A stretch of 64,000 nt of DNA. It comes from Hyphomicrobiales bacterium (GTDB lineage Bacteria; Pseudomonadota; Alphaproteobacteria; Rhizobiales; Rhizobiaceae). The position numbers and the translations under genes are program-made. Location: the NCBI GenBank assembly GCA_900472485.1, contig UCII01000036.1, positions 1-64,000 of the forward strand, given 5' to 3'. The notes beneath the pieces were generated by a model that searched no databases, was not told where the DNA came from, and was given only the letters and a program-made list of their open reading frames with translations. Shown piece after piece: positions 36,001 to 44,572 of this stretch; the stretch's first letter is position 1, and each line of letters starts with the position of its first letter.

Positions 36001-36364
36001 CTGAAGCGAGCCGAGTCATGAGCGGCCGGGGTGTCCGTGACCGCAGGGAACGGGCATCGATGGCGCGCGAATGACGATGGCGAGCGCACCGCAGGAAAGG
36101 AAGATCGCCGGAAGCGGAGGCCCGAAGCCTGAGGGCGCAGCGCTAGGCGGTCTTCCTTTCCGTCTTGTTTGAGGAAGGCGCGGCAGCGTCCATCTACCGG
36201 CCCGAAAGGCCGGGCGGGTCTCAACCCGCACCGCTGGAAGAGGGGTACTTGAGGGGAGAGGCGGCAAGTCTCTCCCCTCAAGCCCGCGCGCCGGCTCGAC
36301 GCCGGCAAGCAGTCAAGGGAGTGGAATGAGGCGAGAGACGGGCTTGGCCGTCTCTCGCCGGGCA
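36001..36364. other. Intergenic DNA with two strong hairpins
   Basis: CTTGAGGGGAGAG pairs with CTCTCCCCTCAAG (36248-36282), and GCGAGAGACGG pairs with CCGTCTCTCGC (36331-36358). The second starts six bases after the stop of the next gene on the minus strand and may end its transcript, although it lacks a T-run. No gene supported in the rest. Confidence 0.6.
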
Positions 36365-36850
36365 TCAATCGTAGACGACGCGCGCGGCGCTGATCCCTAT
36401 GCCCGTCTCGCGGGCGATATCGCGGATGATCGGGCCGAGCCCGCCGAGTTCGGCGTCGGTCAGGGCGACCGTGCTCGGATAGCTGATGTCGATGCCGTCG
36501 CAGTCCACCGACAGCGCATAGTGCCACTCGCCATTGTTGATCCGGTACTCGTGGGTGGCAAAGTCGGTTTCGAGGTCGTCGAGAAGCGTGATTGTGAACC
36601 GCGCGAAACATTCCTCTTCTCCCTGAAGCTGGAACGCGGCGAGGCCTTCCTCGTCCGGTTCGCTGGCAAGATGGCGCTCCAGTGCCATGATGGATTGCAC
36701 TCGCGCCATTGCGCAGGCTAGCCCTTCGGCAAGCCCGTCATGCAGTTCCAACAAGAAGTCGTCCGCGCACCCGATGCGATTTGCAAGGACGATAAGCCTG
36801 AAGCCCGCAAGCACGGCGAACTGATGGACGTAGTACCAATCATCGGACAT
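36365..36850 (-). CDS. 161-aa hypothetical plasmid-type protein
   Basis: The ATG at 36850 follows AAGGAGA; the frame open to 37036 runs through the leader element and is not coding. MSDDWYYVHQFAVLAGFRLI, then an acidic helical middle and SVDCDGIDISYPSTVALTDA. No membrane segment or known family. It is preceded by leader element A. Confidence 0.75.
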   Translation of the reverse strand: MSDDWYYVHQFAVLAGFRLIVLANRIGCADDFLLELHDGLAEGLACAMARVQSIMALERHLASEPDEEGLAAFQLQGEEECFARFTITLLDDLETDFATHEYRINNGEWHYALSVDCDGIDISYPSTVALTDAELGGLGPIIRDIARETGIGISAARVVYD

Positions 36851-36904
36851 ATCAGTGTCTCCTTTCTGTCTCTGACGAAAGGAGGCCGCACCGTAGCCGC
36901 GAGG

Positions 36905-37020
36905 GGTCAGGGACCGCGGAACGCGGCCGCCAGCGGCGGCAAGCGGAGGAACCGATTTTCTGGCGATGGCCCGAAGGGACGGCGACTGAAAATTGGAGGG
37001 GCCGCGCAGTCCTTGACGCC
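36905..37020 (-). promoter_or_regulatory. Leader element A (structured repeat family)
   Basis: One of three ~115-bp repeats. It carries CCGCG-GAA-CGCGG, GCCGC/GCGGC, and the long-range stem CCGATTTTC (36952-36960) with GAAAATTGG (36988-36996). It ends 54 bases before the start of the 161-aa gene, so it lies in its leader or promoter. See findings for the paired changes among copies. Confidence 0.7.
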
Positions 37021-37627
37021 GGAGTGGCGGGTGCACAATGGGAGGTCAGGTGCGACCTAGAAAGTCGCATAAGTTTCTGTTTTACAGGAGGAATTCGAGA
37101 GATGAACTAACTGATAAAACCGGTTGCTCCATCAACCGTTCCCTACCCGGACATGCGGAGTTGGTAACGACTCGGTTTGAAGCTTCGGGGACAATGTAGC
37201 CACTGGATATCCGGTACACCAAGCCGCGAGGCGACGTGGAAACTGCCAGCACGAAGGCGGTGAGGCGCTAGGGACGGGCGGCAACGATTAACATATGTGA
37301 ACCTCTGATAATCGTCGTGACCATTAACAAGCCAAACGTGCTGACAGGCTTGAACCAAAAGGTACGCAGCAAGGTGTGGTCTCCTCTGACTTGAACCACC
37401 ATGGACGATGCGCTGCCGGCGAATAGGAGGGATCCGACCCGCTCAGAGACTTATGCGGAACAGGGTAAGCCCGTAGCGCTGCCGGAAACGGCAGGCGAAC
37501 CGTAAGGAACGCTGTTGGCGCTGCGGGTAGAGGAAGGCGGAGAAAGCGAACGCCCGGCTGTAATGGCCGGGATACGGGCTGCAACATCGCCCGGCACGAA
37601 AGTGGGCAGACTTCCGCTCGGTCATTC

Positions 37628-39151
37628 ATGGTGAGAGAACATGACAAATCGCTGGACGAGGAAAAGCAGATGACGGCTACCGATGCGAAAACATCGACGG
37701 CTGGTGCGTCCTCGCACGAGTCACAGATGTGGGATCAGGCGAACTGGCCCCACATTGAGGCAGCCGTGGAGCGACTTCAGGTGCGTATCGCCAAGGCCAC
37801 TCGCGAAGGCAGATGGGGCAAGGTGAAATCCTTGCAACGTCTGCTGACCCGCTCGCACAGCGGCAAAATGCTTGCTGTGAAGCGGGTTACGGAAAATCGT
37901 GGTAAGAATACGCCGGGGGTGGACGGAGCAATCTGGTCAACCCCGGCGGCCAGATGGAGGGGAATGCTGACGCTACAGCACCGTGGATATCGAACGATGC
38001 CACTGCGCCGCGTCTACATCCCGAAAAGCAACGGCAAGAAGCGCCCGCTCGGAATTCCTTCTATGCGGTGCAGAGCGATGCAATCCTTATGGAAGCTCGC
38101 TCTGGAACCCGTGGCGGAGACCCGGGCAGACCCGAATTCCTATGGATTTCGGCCCAAACGCTCGACAGCCGACGCTATCGGCCAGTGCTTCATCTCGTTG
38201 GCGAGACATGTCTCGCCAACGTGGATTCTGGAAGGTGATATCCGTGGCTGTTTTGATGAAATTAGTCACGATTACATCCTCAAGCACATACCGATGGATA
38301 AGGGTGTCCTGCAAAAGTGGCTTCAAGCCGGATATATCGAAGAGGAAACTCTGTTCGAGACGACGGCGGGAACTCCCCAAGGCGGGGTAATTTCGCCGAC
38401 GATCGCGAACATGGTGCTGGATGGGCTTGAAGCAGCGGCACACGCAAGCGTGGGTTCTTCGAGACGCACGCGCGAGAAAGCTCACCTGAACGTCATTCGC
38501 TATGCAGATGATTTTGTTATCACCGGCCTTTCCAAGGAAATACTGGAGGACAAGGTCATGCCTGCGGTCAGGTTGTTTCTGGCCGCTCGGGGTCTGGAAC
38601 TTTCGAAGGAGAAGACCAGAATAACGTACATAGCGGAGGGTTTCGATTTTCTGGGCCAGAACGTACGCAAGTACAACGGCAAACTTCTTATTACGCCGTC
38701 CAAGAAGAGCGTTAAATCGCTCCTCGACAAGATCCGGAAGATCATAAAAGGTAACGCCACCGCCACGCAGGCGTCATTGATACATATGCTCAATCCGATC
38801 ATTCGGGGTTGGGCCATGTATCATCGGCATTGCGTGGCAAAGGCAACCTTCTCTTTGGTGGACAACCGCATCTGGCGAATGCTTCGGAGATGGGCGGGCC
38901 GAAGGCACCCCAACAAGAGAGCACGATGGGTGCAGAATAAGTACTACCGGACTTATGGAAACCGGAACGGGGAATTTGGCACGGAAGACACCAAATATCG
39001 GTTATTCCGCGCAGCCGCGGTCTCAATCACGAGGCACGTCAAAATCCGCGCTTCAGCTAACCCATTCGATCCAGTATGGCACGAGTACTTCGCCCATCGT
39101 CGAGCCACGAAATCAACCGCCGAGTGGTCCAGTGCCACAGCATGGTGCTGA
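37628..39151 (+). CDS. ltrA: Group II intron reverse transcriptase/maturase
   Basis: 507 residues from 37628, or 493 from the ATG at 37670 that follows GAGGAA. RT motifs: MPLRRVYIPKSNGKKRPLGI, SYGFRPKRSTADAI, LEGDIRGCFDEI, GTPQGGVISP, and the catalytic RYADDF (YADD 292-295). Domain X (maturase) follows. No HNH endonuclease cysteines, so it needs a nick or replication fork to retrotranspose, as RmInt1 does. The frame is intact. Confidence 0.95.
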   Translation: MVREHDKSLDEEKQMTATDAKTSTAGASSHESQMWDQANWPHIEAAVERLQVRIAKATREGRWGKVKSLQRLLTRSHSGKMLAVKRVTENRGKNTPGVDGAIWSTPAARWRGMLTLQHRGYRTMPLRRVYIPKSNGKKRPLGIPSMRCRAMQSLWKLALEPVAETRADPNSYGFRPKRSTADAIGQCFISLARHVSPTWILEGDIRGCFDEISHDYILKHIPMDKGVLQKWLQAGYIEEETLFETTAGTPQGGVISPTIANMVLDGLEAAAHASVGSSRRTREKAHLNVIRYADDFVITGLSKEILEDKVMPAVRLFLAARGLELSKEKTRITYIAEGFDFLGQNVRKYNGKLLITPSKKSVKSLLDKIRKIIKGNATATQASLIHMLNPIIRGWAMYHRHCVAKATFSLVDNRIWRMLRRWAGRRHPNKRARWVQNKYYRTYGNRNGEFGTEDTKYRLFRAAAVSITRHVKIRASANPFDPVWHEYFAHRRATKSTAEWSSATAWC

Positions 39152-39162
39152 AGAATGGCTTG

Positions 39163-39197
39163 AGCCGGGTACGGAGCGATCCGTATGCCCGGTTCTG
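39163..39197 (+). ncRNA. Group II intron domain V
   Basis: GAGCCGGGTACGGAGCGA and CCGTATGCCCGGTTC form the catalytic stem with the GAGC/GUUC pairing at its base. Confidence 0.85.
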
Positions 39198-39237
39198 AGG
39201 GGGCGGCGGGGCAGAGATGCCCCCGCTGCTACCCGAC

Positions 39238-39542
39238 AGAGAGAGATAGATCACGGCGCCGCAGGCGCCGTGTCCGTATCCGGCGTTCAGCCGGCCATGC
39301 AGGCTATCCTCGGCCGTGATTGCGGAAACTTCCAGCCAACGGTGCAGTAGCCGCGACAGGGGCGTGACCCGAATGGGACGAGACCCGCCAGGGGTCCGGT
39401 GAGCGACAGCGAATAGCACCGTCCGCCGCAGGCTGCTCGCCCATATTACGCAACAAACCCATCATCGCCGTGAATCAGTCGACAGTGACCGATTCAAATA
39501 TGTCGTTGGACGCAAAGTCATGCCTGTCCGATTCTGTAGTTC
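39238..39542. other. Intergenic DNA after the intron
   Basis: CACGGCGCC-GCA-GGCGCCGTG (39252-39272) is a perfect 9-bp hairpin. No gene supported; no clear ribosome site before the WGR gene. Confidence 0.5.
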
Positions 39543-39812
39543 ATGATCGCGCAGCCCTACCAACTCTACGTCGAACGCACGGACGCCAGCAAAAACATGG
39601 CCCGCTACTATGCCATGTCGATCGAGCCCAACCTGTTCGGCGAAGCTTGCCTCATCCGCCGATGGGGCCGCATCGGTGCCAGGGGCCAAAGACTGGTCCA
39701 TCATTTTGAGAGGGAGGAGGAAGCGGTCGGGCTCTTCCTCGAACTCCTGCGGCAGAAGCGGAAGCGCGGCTACGGCCCGAAATCGCATTTCCCGCGAGGG
39801 GCGATTTTCTAA
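39543..39812 (+). CDS. WGR-domain protein
   Basis: 89 residues, a single WGR domain: YYAMSIEPNLFGEACLIRRW, GRIGARGQRLVHHFEREEEA. WGR domains bind nucleic acid ends and occur in PARPs and in many small plasmid proteins of alphaproteobacteria. No second domain here. Confidence 0.85.
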   Translation: MIAQPYQLYVERTDASKNMARYYAMSIEPNLFGEACLIRRWGRIGARGQRLVHHFEREEEAVGLFLELLRQKRKRGYGPKSHFPRGAIF

Positions 39813-39906
39813 GCGACGGCGGCAGGAGGGCGACGAAAGCGAAGCTTCGGGCCTGAAGCGCCGGTCGATCCGGCGCATCACGCCAGTCGACATGGCAATA
39901 GCCGCC

Positions 39907-40041
39907 TCAGAAGGGCGGCTCGGCGTCGATTACACCCTCCTGTTCAGCCATGATCACCGCCAATTCGGCACAGGCGAGTTCCAGCTCGACCTCGATCTCG
40001 CGGCGTTCGCCGGGGTAGACGGCATTTCGCAATTCGGCCCG
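39907..40041 (-). pseudogene. 3' part of the small gene split by the ars transposon
   Basis: The minus frame reads RAELRNAVYPGERREIEVEL, ELACAELAVIMAEQEGVIDA and ends EPPF at 39907. It has no start of its own: it begins at the transposon boundary (40041/40042). Its 5' part is at 53343-53378. Joined at the shared CGRGCC they give a 54-residue protein. A paralogue is at 46011-46184. Confidence 0.85.
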
Positions 40042-40055
40042 TTATCCTGACAGTC
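40042..40055 (+). repeat. Left terminal inverted repeat of the ars transposon
   Basis: TTATCCTGACAGTC, mirrored at 53329-53342 with one mismatch. Confidence 0.85.
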
Positions 40056-40075
40056 AACCGAAATCTGGTGCGGCA

Positions 40076-40600
40076 TCAGCCGCAGCATGCACTCTTTCCA
40101 GTCGACGGGCCGCAGCATGATTGGGTTTGGGCCTGTTGCTCGGCAAGCCAACGATCGCGCGGCTTGCAGCTCGCCGGACGCGGCGAGAGCTCGACATGCA
40201 CGGCTCCGGCACGCAGCGTCGGCATTGATGCGCAATAGAGCTGCATCGGCTGAACGCCATCGCTAACTTCGAAAGTCAGTTTGGCGGTATCGTCGAGCTT
40301 CACGTGCTCGGTGACCTTGGGGATGATCGCGTAGAATCTGCCGGCAGGCATATGCGTGCGATCGCCTTCCTCGATGTCCCAGAGCTGAATGAAGATCTCG
40401 GACCAGGCTTCGGGATTGGCGCCGCAGTCGAGGGCGGAGAACTGACCGGCCTTGACCTCGGTGACGTGATAACCGGGCTTCACCGGCCGTCCATCATAAT
40501 AGAAAACCAGCGGTGAATCCTTAGCCCCTGCGAGCACACCCATGAGGTCGCCGAGAGAGATATCGTCTTTCCGCATTTTGCTGTTGTCGATCGCGTTCAT
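40076..40600 (-). CDS. DUF6428 family protein, Cys-rich tail
   Basis: 174 residues from the ATG at 40600 (GAGGAA upstream). LGDLMGVLAGAKDSPLVFYY, GYHVTEVKAGQFSALDCGAN, and WDIEEGDRTHMPAGRFYAI are typical of DUF6428, often beside arsR. The end SCCGPSTGKSACCG has four Cys in two pairs and could hold arsenite (inference). Divergent from arsR, sharing its 42-bp promoter gap. The gene ends 20 bases from the transposon end. Confidence 0.8.
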   Translation of the reverse strand: MNAIDNSKMRKDDISLGDLMGVLAGAKDSPLVFYYDGRPVKPGYHVTEVKAGQFSALDCGANPEAWSEIFIQLWDIEEGDRTHMPAGRFYAIIPKVTEHVKLDDTAKLTFEVSDGVQPMQLYCASMPTLRAGAVHVELSPRPASCKPRDRWLAEQQAQTQSCCGPSTGKSACCG

Positions 40601-40615
40601 CTGCGCTATTCCTCG

Positions 40616-40641
40616 TTTCAATTATTCAAGGATTGTTGAAA
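40616..40641. promoter_or_regulatory. Likely ArsR operator
   Basis: TTTCAA (40616-40621) and TTGAAA (40636-40641) bracket an imperfect palindrome in the gap between the divergent DUF6428 and arsR starts. ArsR sites commonly have TTCAA/TTGAA arms. ArsR bound here could repress both directions. Confidence 0.6.
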
Positions 40642-40642
40642 T

Positions 40643-40999
40643 ATGGATCAACGTCAAGCCCTCATCTCATTCGGCGCCTTGTCGCAGGAGACCCGTCTTC
40701 AGATCGTCCGCATGCTGGTGGTTGCCGGTCCCAATGGCATGGCTGCAGGTACGATCGCCGAAAAGGCGGAGGTCTCGCCGTCGAATGTCTCCTTCCATCT
40801 GAAGGAGCTGGAGCGTTCCGGACTGATCGACCAGAAGCGGGAATCCCGCTCGATCATCTACACCGCGAACTACGAAGCGCTCGGCGGCCTGGTCCGCTTC
40901 CTGATGGAAGACTGCTGCGCTGGTCACCCGGAAATCTGCGCGCCGGCCGCCGAGGTCGCCGCCTGCTGCACCCCTAAAATGGAGGAGAAACTGCAATGA
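40643..40999 (+). CDS. arsR: Arsenic-responsive repressor ArsR
   Basis: 118 residues, winged helix (MAAGTIAEKAEVSPSNVSFH, LKELERSGLIDQKRESRSI). The sensor Cys are not in the DNA-binding helix as in E. coli but near the C-terminus: EDCCAGHPEIC and ACC, as in other proteobacterial ArsR types. Overlaps arsC by four bases. Confidence 0.93.
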   Translation: MDQRQALISFGALSQETRLQIVRMLVVAGPNGMAAGTIAEKAEVSPSNVSFHLKELERSGLIDQKRESRSIIYTANYEALGGLVRFLMEDCCAGHPEICAPAAEVAACCTPKMEEKLQ

Positions 41000-41526
41000 C
41001 CACAGACCGCGCCTACAACGTGCTCTTTCTCTGCACGGGCAATTCCGCCCGTTCGATCCTGGCGGAGTCAATCCTGAACGCGGAAGGCAAGGGCCGCTTC
41101 AAGGCGTTCTCGGCCGGCAGCCAGCCAAAGGGTGAAGTCAACCCGCACGCCCTGAAGGAGCTTGGAGCTTTGGGTTATCCGACGGACGGGTTCCGATCGA
41201 AGAGTTGGGATGAGTTCGCGGAGCTTGGCGCTCCGCAAATGGACTTCATCTTCACGGTCTGCGACAGCGCCGCGGGCGAAGCCTGTCCGGTGTGGATCGG
41301 CCATCCGATGACCGCCCACTGGGGCATCGAAGATCCCGCCGCCGTCGAGGGCAGCGATATGGAGAAGGGCCGCGCCTTTGCGCAGGCAGCCCGCTTCCTC
41401 AAGAACCGCATCATGTCCTTCATCAGCCTGCCCATCGCCGCGATCGACAGACTTGCGCTGGAATCGCACCTGCGCCAGATCGGCGCCATGGAAGGCGCCA
41501 GCATCAAGCAGCCGAAGGCAAGCTGA
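40996..41526 (+). CDS. arsC: Arsenate reductase, LMW protein tyrosine phosphatase type
   Basis: 176 residues. P-loop CTGNSARS (CX5R type) near the start, EVNPHALKELGALGYPTDGF and FTVCDSAAGEACPVW with the two downstream Cys of the thioredoxin-coupled relay. Reduces arsenate to arsenite. Stop and next start overlap (TGATG). Confidence 0.9.
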   Translation: MTTDRAYNVLFLCTGNSARSILAESILNAEGKGRFKAFSAGSQPKGEVNPHALKELGALGYPTDGFRSKSWDEFAELGAPQMDFIFTVCDSAAGEACPVWIGHPMTAHWGIEDPAAVEGSDMEKGRAFAQAARFLKNRIMSFISLPIAAIDRLALESHLRQIGAMEGASIKQPKAS

Positions 41527-42221
41527 TGCCAGGGTTCGATCTGCCGCGCCGGCTTGTCGCCGAGGGTCTTGGCACCGCTATGCTGGTCGCGACGGTGGTA
41601 GGATCGGGCATCATGGCGACCTCGTTGACGCAGGACGTTGGTCTGGCACTGCTTGGCAATACGCTGGCAACCGGCGCAATCCTCGTGGTGCTGATCACCG
41701 TGTTCGGGCCGATCTCGGGCGCCCACTTCAATCCCGCGGTCTCGCTGATCTTCGCAATCTCGCGCGATTTGCCAAGACGCGAGCTCACCGGCTATGTGCT
41801 CGCGCAGATCATTGGCGGCGTGCTCGGTACGATCGCCGCCCACCTGATGTTCACCCTGCCGCTCATCGAACTGTCGAGCAAGGTCCGCACGGGTGGCGCG
41901 CAGTGGTTCTCCGAAGGTGTGGCGACCTTCGGGCTGGTGGCGGTGATCCTTGCCGGCATCAGGTTCGAGCAGAAAGCCGTGCCGTGGCTGGTCGGGCTCT
42001 ACATCATCGCCGCCTACTGGTTCACCGCCTCGACCTCCTTTGCCAATCCCGCTGTCGCCTTGGCGCGGTCGTTGACCGACACGTTCTCCGGCATCCGCCC
42101 GGTCGACCTGCCGGGCTTCTGGATCGCCGAGCTTGTCGGCGCAATCGCCGCCTTCTTCCTCTTCACCTGGCTCCTGCAGCCGGGTGTGTCGTCAACCGTA
42201 TCGTCAGAGGCAAAACTATGA
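41526..42221 (+). CDS. aqpS: Aquaglyceroporin AqpS, arsenite channel
   Basis: 231 residues, six membrane helices and the two NPA boxes HFNPAVSL and SFANPAVAL. In Sinorhizobium meliloti AqpS in the ars operon lets arsenite flow out (known). The ATG at 41526 shares one base with the arsC stop; the long frame further upstream is a shadow. Overlaps the next gene by four bases. Confidence 0.9.
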   Translation: MPGFDLPRRLVAEGLGTAMLVATVVGSGIMATSLTQDVGLALLGNTLATGAILVVLITVFGPISGAHFNPAVSLIFAISRDLPRRELTGYVLAQIIGGVLGTIAAHLMFTLPLIELSSKVRTGGAQWFSEGVATFGLVAVILAGIRFEQKAVPWLVGLYIIAAYWFTASTSFANPAVALARSLTDTFSGIRPVDLPGFWIAELVGAIAAFFLFTWLLQPGVSSTVSSEAKL

Positions 42222-42640
42222 ACGCCACGATCTATCACAACCCCGAATGCGGCACGTCGCGCAACACACTGGCGATGATCCGTAATGCCGGTATCGAGCC
42301 CGATGTTATCGAGTACCTGAAAAACCCGCCGTCGCGCGAGCAACTGGTGAAGATGATCACTCAGGCGGGCCTGACCGTGCGCGAAGCCATCCGCGAAAAG
42401 GGCACGCCCTATGCGGAGCTCGGCCTCGACAATCCTGATCTGACAGATGACCAGCTTCTCGACGCGATGCTGAAGGACCCGATCCTGATCAACCGTCCGT
42501 TCGTCGTGACGCCACTCGGTACGAGGCTGGCGCGGCCATCGGAAGCGGTTCTCGACATTCTGCCTGATACCCACAAGGGCGCCTTCACCAAGGAAGACGG
42601 CGAACAGGTGCTCGACGCCGAGGGCAAGCGCATTGTCTGA
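42218..42640 (+). CDS. arsC: Arsenate reductase, glutaredoxin-coupled type
   Basis: 140 residues, IYHNPECGTSRNTLAMIRN with the single catalytic Cys11, and LINRPFVVTPLGTRLARP with the arsenate-binding Arg. Second, unrelated arsenate reductase of the operon. Starts with ATGA overlap. Confidence 0.92.
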   Translation: MNATIYHNPECGTSRNTLAMIRNAGIEPDVIEYLKNPPSREQLVKMITQAGLTVREAIREKGTPYAELGLDNPDLTDDQLLDAMLKDPILINRPFVVTPLGTRLARPSEAVLDILPDTHKGAFTKEDGEQVLDAEGKRIV

Positions 42641-43340
42641 CCTGCCCGCAGCATCACCGGCGCACCTGCGGCAGGTGGATTTGGCGGCACTGCGACCGCC
42701 ATTCTCGACGCACAAGCCGCGCATCCTGATCCTCTATGGCTCGCTGCGTGCCGTCTCTTACAGCCGGCTGCTAGCTCACGAAGCGGCGCGGCTCCTTGAG
42801 CACTTCGGCTGCGAGGTGAAGATCTTCAATCCGGAAGGCCTGCCGCTCCCCGATGGTGCTCCGCTCACCCATCCGAAGGTGCAGGAACTGCGCGATCTGT
42901 CGGCGTGGTCTGAAGGCCAGGTCTGGGTGAGTCCCGAGCGTCACGGCGCCATGACCGGCATCATGAAGGCGCAGATCGATTGGATCCCTTTGTCGGTCGG
43001 ATCGGTGCGGCCTACACAGGGCAAAACATTGGCGGTGATGCAAGTGTCCGGCGGATCGCAGTCCTTCAACGCTATCAACCAGCTCCGGGTTCTCGGACGC
43101 TGGATGCGGATGATCACCATCCCGAACCAGTCGTCGGTGGCAAAAGCTTTCCAGGAATTCGATGCCGAGGGCCGGATGAAGCCGTCCTCCTACTACGACC
43201 GTGTCGTCGACGTCTGCGAGGAGTTGGTGAAGTTCACATGGCTGACGCGCGACGCGTCCAGCTACCTCACTGATCGCTACAGCGAGCGGAAGGAAGCGGC
43301 CGAAAAACTGGAACAACGCGTGAGCCTCAAATCTGTATGA
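42633..43340 (+). CDS. arsH: ArsH, NADPH-dependent FMN reductase for organoarsenicals
   Basis: 235 residues from a TTG overlapping arsC by eight bases. Flavodoxin-like fold: LILYGSLRAVSYSRLLAHEA (FMN phosphate loop), VSPERHGAMTGIMKAQIDW, QVSGGSQSFNAINQLRVLG. ArsH oxidises trivalent organoarsenicals (known). Overlaps the next gene by four bases. Confidence 0.92.
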   Translation: MSDLPAASPAHLRQVDLAALRPPFSTHKPRILILYGSLRAVSYSRLLAHEAARLLEHFGCEVKIFNPEGLPLPDGAPLTHPKVQELRDLSAWSEGQVWVSPERHGAMTGIMKAQIDWIPLSVGSVRPTQGKTLAVMQVSGGSQSFNAINQLRVLGRWMRMITIPNQSSVAKAFQEFDAEGRMKPSSYYDRVVDVCEELVKFTWLTRDASSYLTDRYSERKEAAEKLEQRVSLKSV

Positions 43341-44572
43341 CGACGATCAGCACCGAACGACCGCCCGTCGCGGCTATCCTTGCCCTCGGTCTCACGCAGA
43401 TCATCGGCTACGGATCGCTCTATTACAGCTTCAGCATCCTCGCACCGGGCATGGCGCGGGATCTGAACTGGTCGTCGGAATGGATTTTTGGCGCGTTGTC
43501 GGCCGCTCTCCTGATCGGCGGCCTAGCGGCCCCAACCATGGGCAAGTGGATCGACCGCTTTGGAGCTGGTCGCGTCATGACAGGCGGGTCGGCAATTGCC
43601 GCCGCAGCCCTTATCGCCTGTGCGTTTGCTCCCGGAAAGATTGCCTTCGTTGCGGCGCTGATCGCAATCGAAACCGCGTCCAATCTTGTGCAATATGGAG
43701 CGGCCTTCGCACTGCTCGTGCAGATCAACCCCAAGGTCGCCCAGCGCAGCATCACTTACCTTACGCTGATTGCCGGCTTCGCCTCGACGATATTCTGGCC
43801 GATCACAACGGCGCTCAACGCGCACATGTCGTGGCAGAATGTCTATCTGGTCTTCGCCGCCCTCAATATTGCCGTCTGCCTGCCGATCCATGCGTGGCTG
43901 TCGTCCAGCGTCACCAAAAGCCGCAACAGCAAGTCGGGCGAGCCTGCAAGGCACGTTGAGCCAAGCCTTCCACCAACGATCCGCACGCCAGCCTTCGTGC
44001 TGATGGTGACGGGCTTTGCCTTGGAGAGCTTCGTCAATGCTGCACTCCTCGTCCACATGGTCCCGGTGCTGTCGGGCCTGGGGCTTGGGGCCATGGCCGT
44101 CATGGTGGGCACGCTCTTCGGCCCGTCGCAGGTGCTGAGCCGGTTCATCAACATGGTCTTCGGAGGCGGGCTGTCGCAGTTGGTACTGGCGCTGATCTCC
44201 GCTGTGCTGTTGCCGGCCGCGCTGGTCATTCTCATCGTCACGGCGCCGTCGGTGCCCGGGGCATTGGTCTTCGCAGTCGTCTTCGGCCTTGGATCCGGAC
44301 TGAGCAGCATCGTGCAGGGAACACTGCCGCTCGCGCTGTTCGGCAGTGAAGGCTACGGGAAACGGCAGGGCCAGGTCTTGGCCATCCGTCTGGTGGTCTC
44401 CTCAACGGCACCCTTCGTGCTTGCATTCCTGATGGAGAATGTCGGCGTGTCGTGGTCGCTCATAGTTGCCGCCGTGATCGGTGCGGTTGCCGTTCTCGCA
44501 TTCATCGCAATTGGCCGCTTAGCGCACCTGCTTGATCGACCGCATGACAGCTTCGGCCATGCTGAGACCTAA
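43337..44572 (+). CDS. arsK: MFS transporter, probably arsenite exporter ArsK
   Basis: 411 residues, 12 predicted membrane helices (LGLTQIIGYGSLYYSFSILA at helix 1, GKWIDRFGAGRVM between helices 2 and 3). Related to the ArsK family known from Agrobacterium arsenic islands. No arsB or acr3 is present, so this and AqpS would be the export route. The last 54 bases overlap the convergent gene at 44519. Confidence 0.75.
   Translation: MTTISTERPPVAAILALGLTQIIGYGSLYYSFSILAPGMARDLNWSSEWIFGALSAALLIGGLAAPTMGKWIDRFGAGRVMTGGSAIAAAALIACAFAPGKIAFVAALIAIETASNLVQYGAAFALLVQINPKVAQRSITYLTLIAGFASTIFWPITTALNAHMSWQNVYLVFAALNIAVCLPIHAWLSSSVTKSRNSKSGEPARHVEPSLPPTIRTPAFVLMVTGFALESFVNAALLVHMVPVLSGLGLGAMAVMVGTLFGPSQVLSRFINMVFGGGLSQLVLALISAVLLPAALVILIVTAPSVPGALVFAVVFGLGSGLSSIVQGTLPLALFGSEGYGKRQGQVLAIRLVVSSTAPFVLAFLMENVGVSWSLIVAAVIGAVAVLAFIAIGRLAHLLDRPHDSFGHAET

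Larger units (their letters stand above)
37050..39237 (+). mobile_element. Group II intron, ~2.2 kb
   Basis: The 5' end GTGCGACC at 37050 fits the GUGYG start. Domain V (GAGCCGGGTACGG with the pairing partner CCGTATGCCCGGTTC) is at 39163-39197, followed by a domain VI helix (GGGGGCGGC.../...GCCCCC) and an end at about 39237 (CTACCCGAC). Exon junctions were set by eye by comparison with leader element B, which continues ...GACAG/AAAG without an intron. Confidence 0.85.

Noticed and set aside
39462..39893. 143-residue minus frame opposite the WGR gene
   Set aside because: It is the shadow of the WGR gene; the WGR motif is clearly on the plus strand.
41292..41525. N-terminal extension of AqpS
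   Set aside because: It overlaps arsC in another frame and is Arg/His-rich; the ATG at 41526 is coupled to the arsC stop.
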